Assembly (NCBI GenBank): GCA_032690845.1
Contig: CM064423.1
Coordinates: forward strand, 30,960,044-31,024,043
Direction: 5' to 3'
From: Eleusine coracana subsp. coracana
Lineage: Eukaryota > Streptophyta > Magnoliopsida > Poales > Poaceae
DNA length: 64,000 nt
Each line of letters starts with the position of its first letter. Position 1 is the first letter of the stretch. The notes under the pieces are model-generated. The model saw nothing but the letters and a program-made list of their open reading frames with translations. It ran no database searches and had not been told where the DNA came from. The position numbers and the translations under genes are program-made. Shown piece by piece: positions 1-11,699 of this stretch.

Positions 1-1345
1 TATCTCACATGGTATGTACGGTTCTTCTTTTTCCTCTTCAGTGAGACCTACAACATACACACCAAATAATCCTTCGTAGGGTGATGGCTCAAAGCAACTG
101 TCTAGCAATCTCTTCGCTTGTTTCACCTCTGTTCCATCAAGCTCTATATCATCCTTGTAAAGCTTCCCTAAAACTCTCCCAATAATCTCTTGATCGAAAA
201 CTTCCAACTTGAGGCGATTACTTACGAAATTATACTCAATTCCGGCTTTGGAGGCGTCTTGCGGACTGAAGGATCTTCTCATATTGAGCAACTCGTGCAG
301 AAAATCAATGGGAATCCAGTCCTTCGGCTCAAATTCGTCAAGTGGTTTAGCATTCACCAATGCTCTATCCCCCTTTGGTTTAGCAAAGTTCCCTTCAAAT
401 TCCTTCAGGTGGTTGTCCAGAATTGCAGCTTCTATCTTGGTATATTCCTTGCTACTTGACGGAGTCGTCAAGGTGATCGGTTCTTCTGTCATCGCGACTG
501 CGCGGATCGGCTCAGAGACTGTGTCAATCGGCGCACACGTCAGATCCACAGAGACGGGTCCGACGGGCTTTATTTCTTTGAATTGCTCCGAAGTAATCAT
601 TGATCTACTCTCGAACATCAAGATCTGTTCAGCTAGCGACTCTCCCTTCTGCATAACTTCTGGGCATTGCTGATTTGGTTCTAGATATTCTTCCCATTGC
701 TTGTGCAAAGCTTCATTCTTAGCAATTTTGCCTAGCAATTCGATCCCTACCTTGGCTATCAATCTCAGAAAACTTCCTCCGGCCGATCCGTCCAAATGCA
801 TCCTAGATGCCTTGTTTATGGCCATGTATAAGGTTTGAGCGCACATATTCTCATCAATGCCGAGGTCAGGTCCTTGTTTCAACAATGTTTGAAAACGCGT
901 CCAGGCTTCTGCGAGAGATTCTTCATCTTCTTAAGAAGTTCACCACTTCCCTTCTCAACTTCTGCACCTTTGGCAAAGGAAAATAGTGGAGACAAAAATT
1001 TCCAACTAACTCACTCCACTTACCTTTTGCTTCTCGAGATGCTGCCTTGTGCCACTCTTTGGCTTTTCCTCCCAAAGAGAATGGGAAAAGCAGCCACCTG
1101 TAAAGATCCCGAGGCACTCCTTCATGATGGAATGTTTGGCAAAGTGCCTCCAAATCTTGTAAGTGAGTATACGGATTCTCCTCTTTCGCTCCAAAGAACT
1201 TGTTTGCTTCAGCCATGCTAATGATAATGGGGTTCAACCCATACGAGGAGGCTGTGGCCTTCTCATCTGAGGATTGAGGCACCAGCACGTCTGGAGATGG
1301 TAGAGAAAGTTCCCTGAGCGTTAGAGAAGGTCCTGTCGTACTCAT
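1..1345 (-). pseudogene. gag: Athila-A gag (partial, frameshifted)
   Basis: Gag polyprotein of an Athila-lineage Ty3/gypsy element, which would form the virus-like particle and bind the element RNA. Translation starts at the ATG ending at 1345, about 95 bases inside the primer binding site. The first 140 codons hold a typical retrotransposon gag core (region with FPFSLGGKAKEW, residues about 87-98, then W..L...F...FFP-like residues). That frame stops near 923. The homologous reading continues without a stop in a neighbouring frame (EDEESLAEAWTRF, then a GIDENMC..TLYMAINKASR stretch) down to the window edge, so one small indel near 925 broke it. Seen: frames and motifs. Known: gag family pattern. 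Inferred: otherwise complete gag continuing left of the window. Confidence 0.8.
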
Positions 1346-1438
1346 CCTAAAAATTCACACAAACCACACAAACAAAAAAACCTAGAAAAGAGAGGATTAG
1401 ACGTTAGTAAAATATTAATAGTAAAAGAACTAGCTTGC

Positions 1439-1456
1439 TCCCCGGCAACGGCGCCA
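1439..1456 (-). other. Primer binding site, Athila-A (tRNA-Asp type)
   Basis: On the minus strand this reads TGGCGCCGTTGCCGGGGA, the Athila-type primer binding site complementary to a plant tRNA-Asp 3' end. It lies 11 bases inside the LTR edge and fixes the element as minus-strand. Confidence 0.85.
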
Positions 1457-1467
1457 GAAAAAGGGCT

Positions 1468-2565
1468 TGTTGGTTGTAATTATGCACCCACTTATATACT
1501 GCAAGAGGATGGTGTATAGTTGTAGCTCTTTTTCCCTCAGAGTATTCCAAGGTTATCAAATCCACAAGGAACGAGTGGAACTAATACTATTAAAGGATTA
1601 CTAACAAATTGCAATGGGTTGGTTGGTCTGAATGATGACTGTGAGAAAGTGGAAGGTGAATGTTATTGAAGAGGTAACAGGATGATGAAGGATTCTCTCC
1701 TTAGGATTGGTTCACTAGCATGCAACCTTATTCTTATCAACTCGAGTGATGACTCTAATATTCTACAAGACATGGTGGTTTCGTTCACCCCGGCTGTCAC
1801 TACAGAGGCTATTAGCTCCCCACTGGTTTCTTGCACTATGTAATGGGCAAAAGTGTATTGGCCGATACACTAATGAAAGGGATAGATAGATGTGCAATAA
1901 AGTTCATCACATAGATTAAATTCATTGAGAGAGTATCAACAAGTATGAGAGTTACATGACCAGATCCCCGCACCAGAGAAGAGAATATGAGACTACTCAC
2001 TCATCCTTCCGCTAGACATAGCAGAGGGGTGAGAAATAGCGCTGGAACGCGCACAAGCCGATCGGCCCAAGCGTCGCGCCGATCGGCGTGATCTCCCTTC
2101 TGGTGGATCTCGTTGGTGTTGACCAACCTTCGCCGCCAATATCCTAGAACTCTAGTTCTAATAATTGATTCTTGCGATCCCCGTCTCTCTCCGGTTCTCC
2201 TTGGCTCTTGATAATTATCTTTCTTTTATACTCGACGGGATTAGGTCAACTTCCACCGAATCTAACTCATACTGGGCTGGGCCTTCGTCTTTCCTGGACC
2301 GGATCGTGTTTTCGTCATCTTCTGCTGCTGCGCCGATCGGCAGAGGCCCGTGCCGATCGGCGCGGCTCCGCATCTGGCCCATCTTTGTTACTCTTTAATT
2401 TATCCATAATTGCCCTGTTTTACACATGTTTCCTGCGATTATATCCAAAACAGAACAACTACAAATATATGCAAATATGGGGTTAATTGTTAGTCCAATC
2501 GACCAAATTAAAACGCAAAACATCCCTTTTTGGTAGATAAAATGGGCGTCTAGAAACCACCAACA
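1468..2565 (-). repeat. Athila-A 5' LTR
   Basis: 1098-bp LTR. On the plus strand it begins TGTTGGTTG next to the PBS spacer and ends CCACCAACA, near-perfect terminal inverted repeats. It is the 5' LTR of the minus-strand gag at 1-1345. The outer flank begins ATAAT, the possible target duplication, but the other LTR lies outside the window, so this cannot be checked. The LTR contains a TATA promoter and four CCGATCGG palindromes. Confidence 0.8.
2057..2361 (-). promoter_or_regulatory. Athila-A LTR promoter with palindrome pairs
   Basis: A TATA box (GTATAAAAG on the minus strand) lies at 2223-2231. About 101 bp upstream of it sit two copies of the perfect palindrome GCCGATCGGC (2332-2341 and 2352-2361). 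A second pair lies downstream of the TATA box at 2057-2066 and 2078-2087, in the expected transcribed leader. The positions are read directly; the promoter role is inferred from LTR context. Confidence 0.6.
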
Positions 2566-5328
2566 ATAATCCCTGCCGGCCATAACATCAAAAGTAAACT
2601 TCTTTTATTAAGTTCAGATTTAGTGATCAAGTTCATTCCTTAGTAATAATATCTATCAAGACTATTAGTTACTAAGCATAGCAACACAGTACCGATCCTA
2701 CCAAGATTCTAATAATAGTAGCATAGGTCATTTGGGTAGCATGCAAGGTGGGTTTCAAGCAACTCCTATAACCTAATGCAAAAATAAACATAGACACTAG
2801 CAATGATATAAACTAGCAAACTTTTAAAAAGCCGAATGCAAACCGGGGCTTGCCTGGATCAACACTAGTGTTAGCAACTGCAATCTCTTGCTCTTGAGTA
2901 TCAATACCCTTCTGAAAATCCTCCTCTTGCTCCTGATTGTCGTTACCTATATATGGACAATAGGTTAACGGTATTGAAATAACACCATTACATGCAAGGA
3001 TATGATGGATGCGTAATGTCGTAGTGTTAATATAACATAATCTGATTAATATGTTCTTGAAGCCATATGCTTCAATGAAACCAGTCAAAGTTTCATTAAT
3101 TGATGGGTGGTAGTCTTGTGAGCAATTAATTCGATTAATATAGTAAAAATGTGTTTCCGGACTTGAGTGATTTATTATGAACAAAGACATGTATGAACAT
3201 CATTTTCACCAAGTGGCATATTCTGTACATTAGTATTTTAATTACTAGAATTTATATGAGTTAAAGTACAAAATAAATCCTAGGCTATGAAATAATGCAA
3301 AACTAGCTTAACAAAAAAACAGGGTTATATATTATTATGAAGTAACAGTGCATGCCAAAAATCATAATTAAAACATACACCTAGAAATTATAGTGCTTTA
3401 ATTAGTTTTTGGACAAGATATTTAATCATTAAAAATACATGTACAGAGGCATCATATTGTATTTTTTCTTAAATAGAGCACATCGAAAGGAGACTAACAA
3501 ATTTTATTTGGGCTCCATTGGGTTTATATTCTATTTACTATGATTTTTCAAAGTTTTCAGCATTTTTTGGTAATTTTCCTAGGTTTTCCTTTTTAATAGG
3601 TCGGGCCACGTCGGTAGCCATGTCAGTGCCACGGGGCAGCCACATCAGCGCCACCGGGGCAGCCAGTAAGCACTGCCCGATAGCACAAGTGGACCAATCA
3701 GAACGCGACAACATGCTGGCTACATGGTTGGGATCTACAATGGCTGTGGCCACACGCGATCCACTTTGCGTGGCCCATGGTGTGGCACCACCGGAGCGAT
3801 GGCAGAGCTCGCTGGTGGGCTCGCCGACGGGCGCTGCGCGCGGTGGAGCTTGACTTCGTGTTCACGTGGGTGTAGAGCAGACCGAGGCGTGTCGGTTGGT
3901 GGGGCTCGTGAGGAGAGTAGCTCACCGGAAGGTGGTCGGCGATGAGAGGCGGCGGAGGAAGAAGGTTCGACGACGGTGGGAGCTCGGCGTGGTCGACGAA
4001 AAGCTACGCAGCTTCTTCCTAGAGCTTCACGATAACTCGGTGATCATCGACATGTTGTTGTCGTTCGGTGAGGAGGGCTGCAAGTAGTGGCTCGTCAGCG
4101 AGGTGGCTCGGTCTGGACAAAGCAGAGAAGAGTGGCCGGGGAATAGTGCAGTGCCGACGTCCTCGCGCAAGAAATCAAATGGGAAGAAGGTCAGGCACGA
4201 TCAGAGAGGAATTGTGCCCATGCGCAAAGAGGAAGAAGGCGACAAGGCTCACCAGAGGCGAGGAATTTTATGATAGCGTCAATGGCGGTCGCCGGGGAGC
4301 ATGGCTCGGTTTTTGATTCGATTGGTTCGATTGAAGCAAGGGGTGGCTGAGGGATTGTTAAGGGGAGCTAGAGGGAGTTGTGCGTAGAGGTTGGTGGGTT
4401 TATATTGTGTGGGGAGGTAGTGGGCGGCAACAATTGAGCTCGAGATCGGCTCAGTGATGGCGGGTTGGTGGTGGTTGGGGAAAAGAAAAGGGGAAGGGCG
4501 TTTAAGGCCGAGAGGATGCGTGGGCCTGGGTGATCATAGCCGTGGCGTGTGCGCAGGGTTTTGCATGCCGTCGGGGTGACGCGAGCGGCCGGGCATGCAG
4601 GATTGGGCGAGCTTCTACCGTGGCCAAGCCAGACGGCCAGAGCGGCAAAAATTGATGGCGTGCCACGGCAGGAGATCAGGACGGGACAAGACGGGGTGAG
4701 CAGAGGGGCAGTGGAGGATGGGACGCGTCGTTGTTGACGCGCTGTAGCATCTCCGAGTCCTGGGGTCGAGATGTGCAGGCGGTGGCGTGAGCGCCGGTGA
4801 AGGCTCTCTGCCAATGGGGGAAGAACAGAGGAGATTTTTACACTGCGCCCCCAGATTTTCTCTAACTTCTCAAATTAGTCCCTAGCTTCAATCAATTTGA
4901 AATAAATTAGCCCCCAGATCTTCTCTAACTTCCAAGAATTACCAAATTTGGTGTACATATTATTTATGATATTCTGAGCACTTTGGTGAAGACCAATTAT
5001 TAATTTGTGTTGTAATTATTTTTAATTAATTATTTAATTCAGAAAGGTTTTCGGATTGAAATAAATTATTTGGGGAAATTCCAAATATGATAAAATTCTC
5101 ATTTTTGTTCCAAAATTATATTTTTCATATTCCCACAATACTGATGTAATTACTTGGCATATGTATCATAGAAAAATTTAAATTGCTTCACATCTTAGTT
5201 TGCAGGGCTTTTATTTGATTTAAAGGAAATTCAAAATTCCAAAAAGGCTCTATTATTTTATGCTACACTTAGCTATAATTTGTGCTCTGCATACTTGTTA
5301 AGTAGAAAAGAGACACCTGGGTGTCACA
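2566..5328 (-). repeat. Tekay-type chromovirus LTR (partial)
   Basis: Read on the minus strand, the segment begins at 5328 with TGTGACACCC, the usual start of Tekay/RIRE3-type LTRs of grasses, and runs through AT-rich and then GC-rich sequence (about 3600-4800, with repeated wording like gccacgtcagtgccac). These LTRs are typically 2-4 kb. The far end near 2566 is undefined because Athila-A adjoins there. The lower part (2566-3500) has no feature of its own that I recognise and could be other repeat DNA. Open frames at 2813-3190 and 3518-4814 match no protein I know. Confidence 0.5.
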
Positions 5329-6835
5329 GTAATCGGCTTGACTAACAGGGAAAAACTGGGAATGAACCTGCGGTAATAACTAGCTAATATGAGGAAACTG
5401 CGTACTTGATGAACTGATTTAGGTGGCTTCCAATCTAGCACATGTTGAACATTACCGGGGTCTATAGAGATACCTTTGGCTGAAACTATGTGGCCAAGAA
5501 ATGGCACACGATCCAACCAAAATTCAATTTGCTGAATTTTGCAAACAACTTGTGATCTCGTAGACGTTGAAGAACAATACGGAGATGTTTGGCATGTTCT
5601 TCGTTGGACTTAGAATAGATGAGGATGTCATCAATAAATACTACCATGAACTTGTCTAGCTCTGGCATAAACACTGAATTCATGATGTACACGAAATGGG
5701 CAGGAGCATTGGTTAATCAAAATGACATCACTAGATACTTGAATAATCCGTATCTAGTGGAGAAAGTGGTCTTTGGAATATCTTCAGTTCTAATCCTTAT
5801 TTGATGATACCCTTAGCACCAACCAATTGATCAAAAAGAATATCAATTCGGGACAGCGGGTATTTATTCTTGATCGTGATTTCATTCAGAGGCCGGTAAT
5901 CAACAACTAGGCGAAGAGACTTGTCCTTCTTCTTCACAAAAATAGCAGGACAACCCCAAGGTGACGTGCTTGGGTGAACGAATCCTTTTTCCAGTAGTTC
6001 ATTTAATTGTTTTTTCAATTCAGCCAGCTCATTTGGAGCCATTTTATACGGTCGACGGGATACAGGAGATGTTCCCGGCTATAGCTCAATCTTAAATTCC
6101 ACTTCACGGTCAGGTGGGAGGCCAGGTATATCCCCAGGAAACACGTCTGGATACTCACAGACGAGAAGAATATTCTCTAATGATTTCTCTTCCAAGTTAT
6201 AGACAACCAGATTGCTCGGTGAATTGGTATTTAGTGAAAGTGTGTCTCGGCCATGCAAGGGAGAGTTCAAATGGACGATCCGTGACTCAATATCTAGCAT
6301 GGCTCTATGGGTTTTCATCCAAAACATGCGCAAAATCAGATCGATCTATTAGTTGTTAAGCATGATAAAATTCGTGGGATTGACTTTTTGATTTATTTCC
6401 AGTGGAGCTTTGTATACTACTTGGTTAGCAATGATTTGTCTAGCGGGGGAACGAACTGTATAACATTTTTCTATAGTAGTGGTTTGAAGGTTTTTATTTT
6501 GCACACCGGCTTTGCTGATGAAATTATGCGTAGCTTCAAAATCAAATAATGTAAGAACAGGCTAACAGCAAAGTGAGAGCATACCGGTCAGCACAGGGTC
6601 ACCATGAGGGATGTCTTCAGGATTAGTGTAGTTGACTTGAGCACCACGAAATGGCGCATTCTTAGAATCATCCTAGTTCTAACGTTGATTATGATTACCA
6701 TTGTTGTGGTTACGCTTGGACGCAATGCAGTCCTTGGCAAAATCTTCAATACGACCACAGTTGTAGCATGGGTAGGGGCCACGATTAGCGGGTTGTGGAG
6801 CGCGTCCATTTTGATTTCCTTGCTGCTGCTAAGTC
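5329..6835 (-). pseudogene. gag-pol: Tekay-type gag-protease-RT remnant
   Basis: Decayed chromovirus coding region, minus strand. In order: a gag zinc-knuckle region near 6800-6720 (CYNCGRIEDFAKDC, where the usual His is Asp), a protease/RT linker at 6333-6079 (CEYPDVFPGDIPGLPPDREVEF), RT at 6042-5797 (VDYRPLN motif), the RT catalytic motif FIDDILIYSK at about 5640-5610, and the start of the RT connection region at 5516-5330 (FLGHIVSAKGI). Several frameshifts and stops separate these pieces. RNase H, integrase and chromodomain are missing: coding sequence runs straight into the LTR at 5328. Gag before the knuckle is lost at the junction with Tat-1 near 6835. Confidence 0.8.
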
Positions 6836-7344
6836 AGGATTAAGAACTACGATGGTAACAAGAGACGCCGAGTTATACAGGTTCGGGCCCTCTCAATGAG
6901 AGTAAAAACCCTACGTCCTGTGTTCTGTGGTTTGTATTGCAATGAAGTCGTGCGATTGCTGTATCACATGTGTATCCCTCAATGGCGGGTTCCTGCCGTC
7001 TTATATATCTGGTCGGCAGAGGGTACAAGAAGAGTCCTACTCGTAGTGTACAAGGATTTACATAGAAAGTCTATCTCTAATTCCCTTGCGCTCCAAGGCG
7101 ACTCGGTCGGTTCCCTTATTGGTGGGCCACCTAGTCGTCTACCTGACTTAAGCATAGCTATGGATACCGATAAGGTAAGTATTCCACAGCAACCACCGAG
7201 TGCTTTCTGATTTGGAGCTGTGACTTGCCGAGTGTTTCTTCTTCAAAGCTTGTTGTGAACAGGTCACAAATTAGGAAGACCTATTGATTGAAGTTCCTGA
7301 TAGATCTGGTGCGCCGACTAGGTGCATATGATCTGGTGTAGCCC
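6836..7344 (-). repeat. Tat-1 3' LTR (partial or decayed)
   Basis: Contains the conserved grass Tat LTR stretch near 6850-6935 (acgatggtaac, ggttcgggcc, ccctacgtcctgt) and a TATA-like tatata near 7000. It abuts, on the minus strand, the polypurine tract AGTCGGGGGCT (plus 7345-7355). Clean TG...CA ends are not visible, so both borders are approximate. Confidence 0.5.
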
Positions 7345-8009
7345 CCGACTCTTGTATAATTTAGAGACTAACAAATAATACAAGAGTCTAATAATATTAG
7401 CTCTTAACATTTCATTGTGTATGATTCACTTAAACCATCAAGTCTGAGATTGTTTATCCTCTAATCATCAAATGAGAAGGTTAGTTGGCATGACATCAAT
7501 CATGTCGACTGATTGAAAGGAAAGTCGAGTGATATACACTCTAGTCCGAGTGACTTATAGACCTAAATATCATGACATAAATCATGTTATGACCCATATA
7601 AAACTTTATGACATCAATCATATATAGTACTAAGCTAAAATGACATCAATTATAAAAATCGCTTTTCCTTAATACATTGTCACTCATATTATAATAAGCC
7701 CATTATTTATATTAAATTACTGACATCAATTAGCAACATAAAAGTTGAACTTATACCCGTATGACCATCAAGTCCTTTGCTACATGATCATCAAATCACA
7801 TAGATATGGAAATATTTTTAAGTGGATTTGTCACTGCTTCTCATCAAAGAAGCCTCCGAGATTAACTCTCAAAGCATAATTATTTAGCAATAATTCTTTC
7901 TAAAGAATATTGCCTATCTTTATTTTTAATGAGCAAAACAGGCAGCCTGCTACTGTGCGGCCCATGTCAGCCCATATGGACCCCTCACGACTAGGTCAAA
8001 AAGCAAAGG
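7345..8009. other. Non-coding Tat-1 region with spaced TGACATCAAT motifs
   Basis: No coding frame is apparent. TGACATCAAT occurs at 7491, 7609, 7641 and 7721, with a variant TGACATAAAT at 7573 and weaker ATCA-containing relatives near 7763 and 7786. The region lies directly upstream of the TATA box of the antisense gene, so it may be that gene's upstream region; this is inference. Confidence 0.5.
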
Positions 8010-8016
8010 TATAAAA
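8010..8016 (+). promoter_or_regulatory. TATA box of the Tat-1 antisense gene
   Basis: TATAAAA within ggtataaaatggg, 230 bp upstream of the likely ATG at 8246 and in the same direction as the antisense gene. Confidence 0.5.
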
Positions 8017-8245
8017 TGGGAAAGGAAAGGATGACGCAGACTCCACGCCGCCATTTCGCACAAAGGTTTTGTCTTCCTCGCGTCTCCTCTGCTCTCGTGC
8101 CTCCTCTGCTCTCATGCCTCCCCTGTTTTACGGTTCTAGCTCATCACCAAAGCCGCTGCAGATCCTCGACGCATCCAAGCCCTCGAGACTTTGCTAGGGT
8201 TAGGGTGCTACTCCTAGATCCGCCGCGACGCGTTGATCCACCACA

Positions 8246-11068
8246 ATGCCACCCAAGCTCTCCAGAGGTCAGAAGGCCGCCGCCGCCACTGAGTCCTCCG
8301 CATCGGAGTTAGAGATCCCATAACAGCTTTGAGAGTTCTTGAAGAGCAGCATCTCCACCAAGGATTTGAGGACCATGGTAATCGACGGCATCCTTCTGGA
8401 GCGGGCGTGCATCGATTGGAAGGTACCGGGTTTAGAAACCCATCCCCTTCCAATCCATCTTTTGCTCATTTTTTGAGCATGGCCTCAAAGTTCCCTGCTG
8501 TAGCTTCTTGCGTGGGCTCCTTTTCTTTTATGGGATCGAGCTTGTCAATCTTAATCCCAACTCTATTCTACATATTGCCATTTTTGTGCATTTGTGTGAA
8601 GCGTTTCTGGGCGTGTTGCCCCACTTCTCTCTTTTTTGCCATCTCTTTATCCTCCAATCGCTGCCAACACAGGAAAACCAAGTCGCCATTGGGGGAGTTG
8701 GCTTCCAATTGCGCAAGAAGGAGGTCTACATCAACATGCCTCTGAACACGACGAACAAAAACTAGAGGGAGGAGTGGTTCTACTGTGACAATCCTCCCCC
8801 TATTCTTGCGGACTTCACTAGTGCGAAGGCCAGCCCCCGACCGCTCTAGTCAGAGAGGCCGGACCCAAATGACACCCAGGTGGTTGAGCTGCTGAAGAAA
8901 ATTGCAGAATTGAAGAAGGAAGGGATCGACGGTGTCACAATAGACAAGAGCTTTATAGTGCGCCGAGTGCAACCCCTCAAGAAGCAGATGACCCCGCCTG
9001 GATGTATTCCATCGATGACGATACGAGGGAGGTGCCCGACCCACCAAACTCCACTCTGCATCGGTCCCGTTTGGATAAGATGTTTGAAGCAGTCACCCTT
9101 CAAGATCACTCCTTGATTGCGAAGGCATACAACAAGGGCACTCATCGACCCCGAGTAAGCTTCGAATTTGTGTTTTTAATTTACGCCCTGGTATGATGAT
9201 CCCTTATGAATAATGTCTTGATCTTCAATTTCAGGTTCTGGACTCTTTTGTATCTTACCCTCCGCTCCCGCTGACCGATACCAAGGTACCAGACTATGTT
9301 GAGAAGCGACCGCAGACCGGCTTGGGCGGGCCAAGCTCATCAGCAGGTGCCCGTCAGACTGAAATGGTCGATGCTGGCAACTCTGCTGCTCCTGCCACCA
9401 ATCTCCCCCTCACGAGTTAACAAGTAAAATAGCTCGCTCACCGTCGAAGGCAATATCTGAGGGATGATGATGACGATGAAGAGGAGCGTCCTTAAAACAG
9501 CAGTCAGCGCTCTTGTTCTCCCTCCGACCGACCATCAAGCCGGTCGGAGCCCTCGAGCCATGTGGCACATGATGCAGGGGCAGCAACGAAGGTTGATGAA
9601 GCCGCAAAGAGGAAGCGGTGAGATTCACAGACTTCTTCCATAAAGAAGAAAGTCAGTCAGATCAAGATCGAACGCGCCTTCGAGTAAGTTTCTTCACATC
9701 TTTGAATCTTCATCAAGTGGATTCAAAATATGTTTGGTTTTTGACATTTTTCCCTGTATGGAACATACTACTCGGTCAGGCAAGACTCAGAGCGTCCTAG
9801 CATCTAAAGACACTCGGTCGACTCCTACTCCTCGTCCAACCGATCCACCTCAGTCTGAGGTCACGCCCTCAAGCGTGCAGACTGAGGCGAGGAAGATTCC
9901 AACAACTCCAGTGCCGTCGTCACAGAGCATCACTCCTCCCCCGATTGGTAACGTGCCTTCTCCCATCAAGGACAAGGTTGTGTCAGTCGAGAAACCTTTG
10001 GGTCAGCCTAAAGCTGAAGATATGGAGATTCTCCACCAACACCGAGAGGCTACCAAGGTACGTAAATACCAAGGCCTTTTTTTCTCATGTCAATGTTGCA
10101 TCTAACCATAGCGGCCTCCCTTATCCAAAAAATATATGCTATGGTGGAGAAGAAGTAAGCTAGAATAGAATATCTTGAGGCCCAAAGCTTCGGTATGTAT
10201 TGGAATTCTCCTTCATGTGTGGACATCTCATCAAATTTCTGACTGGTTGTTGTTTGCAGTTACCAGTCAGCAACTCACAAAGGCTCAGCAACAACTAGAC
10301 ATGTTGTAGGTTCGTTGCAAGGAAGCTTCCACTTCTTTACAGCAGAGCCGTCATGATCTTGCAGGTAAAACATCTTCCTATCTTGTGTGATTTCTCCACA
10401 TGTTTTATAAACCTCATGAAGAAACCATTACAGCATTGGAGAAGGTCACTTCCAATAAATAGAAGTATTTGGAAGTTCTGAACACTTAAAAGAACGACCT
10501 CTCCATGTCTCTTGGTGAGCGAGATGCTGAACTCGCTCAAATGAAAAAAAAGCTAGAGGAGACTGAGGAGTCACTGAAGAATGCCAAAAGCTCCAAAAAA
10601 GAATTTAAATGTAATCTTGATAGTAAGCTCTTCCCCATTGTTTCTCCCATCCATCTTGTAGACTTTATCTTCTAATTTTGAAATTGATCTGCAGTACTAT
10701 CTTATAGCGCTCGAAAAGCTCTAGACTATATCCGTGCAAAGCAAGTTGATTAGACAGGGCATTCCATTGATTACTTGCTGGAGCATGCATCAGAGACGAT
10801 CGCCAAACATTCCAGGAGGGTGGCAACTAAGGCCGGGAGCCAAGTGTTGGCTGTTTGCCAATCTTGGTCTCCTGAACTGTCATTGGACAAGATCAAGGAG
10901 GGCTTCAGCCAAAAATTGACAGTCGACCAATGTCAGTTGCTAATGGACTCGATGCTAGAAACCTCTCAAGCCCTTGTTGAGAATGTTGACGCCAATCCAG
11001 CTGTACCAACTCCTCCTACCTCTCCAGAGATAGAAGATGATGCCTCTTCTCCTTCGGTAGAGCTGTAA
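8246..11068 (+). pseudogene. Antisense extra gene of Tat-1 (Transposase_28 / putative gypsy-type transposon family)
   Basis: Gene opposite to Tat-1 pol, in the place where grass Tat elements carry an additional antisense ORF. The start is ATG 8246 (MPPKLSRGQK). The conserved core is at about 8500-8765: LRGLLFFYGIELVNLNP, then ILHIAIFVHLCEAFLGVLPH and GGVGFQLRKKEVYI, the pattern of Pfam family Transposase_28. Later segments are charged and coiled-coil-like (10500-10620: RDAELAQMKKKLEETEESL). The C-terminal segment at 10775-11068 ends PSVEL. Likely introns with GT...AG ends include about 9152-9234, a second after about 9680 and one near 10620-10693. In-frame stops at 8321 and just after make it a pseudogene. 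Its molecular function is unknown in the family. Confidence 0.7.
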
Positions 11069-11699
11069 TTTATGTAATAAGATACATTATTAGTATTTGA
11101 GTAGGGAAAACAATATGTTCCTTGTGTAAATAAGAATGGTTCTTTTTTCTTGCTTAATTACTAAACAAGTTAGAAAATTGACTGAATAGCCATTAGAGCA
11201 ATCTCCTATCACTTATAGTAGCCTAGTCGACACTTAGCTGTGTTATCGCGCTTTAGCACTTGAACCTTTTTACTATAAGATCTTAATGAGAAAACAGAAG
11301 ATGCATCAGTCTGCCTTAAGATCTAAATTCATAATTCATAACCACGTAACAATCAGAGTCGACCAATCAACACATGACCTCTGGCTCTTTGGCTCTGGGT
11401 TTAGTGTAGTGGTAGTCTGTTGTGCAGTACAAATTGTATGACCATCATGTTGTAGCGTTAGACCAAAAATATAAGACCGTGTCAAATCCTGAGGAATTGG
11501 TAGGTAAAAATCCAAAACCAAAATTTATCACGGTTAAGGAGTAGTGGGACAATATTACTAGCCCCTTGGCTCGATTGTTTAATGTATAAATTAAGGAATC
11601 AAGGCAAATAAAAATGAAAATCATCAAGAAATCTTTCATCAAAAAGGCTAAAGTTTCATTCAATAATTATGTACAAGAATACAAAAAATAAACTAAGTA
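11069..11699. other. Spacer between convergent Tat-1 genes
   Basis: AT-rich stretch between the end of the antisense gene and the end of Tat-1 integrase. It probably holds the 3' ends of both convergent transcripts. I see no gene or repeat in it. Confidence 0.5.

Noticed and set aside
2813..3190. 125-codon minus-strand frame
   Set aside because: No recognised domain, AT-rich repeat context, no supporting signals.
3518..4814. GC-rich stretch with several overlapping open frames that could be a host gene
   Set aside because: Frames are open on both strands as expected from GC content; the position and the TGTGACACCC edge fit a Tekay-type LTR.
7480..7800. CRISPR-like or satellite array
   Set aside because: Motifs are only 10 bp with irregular spacing in a plant retrotransposon.
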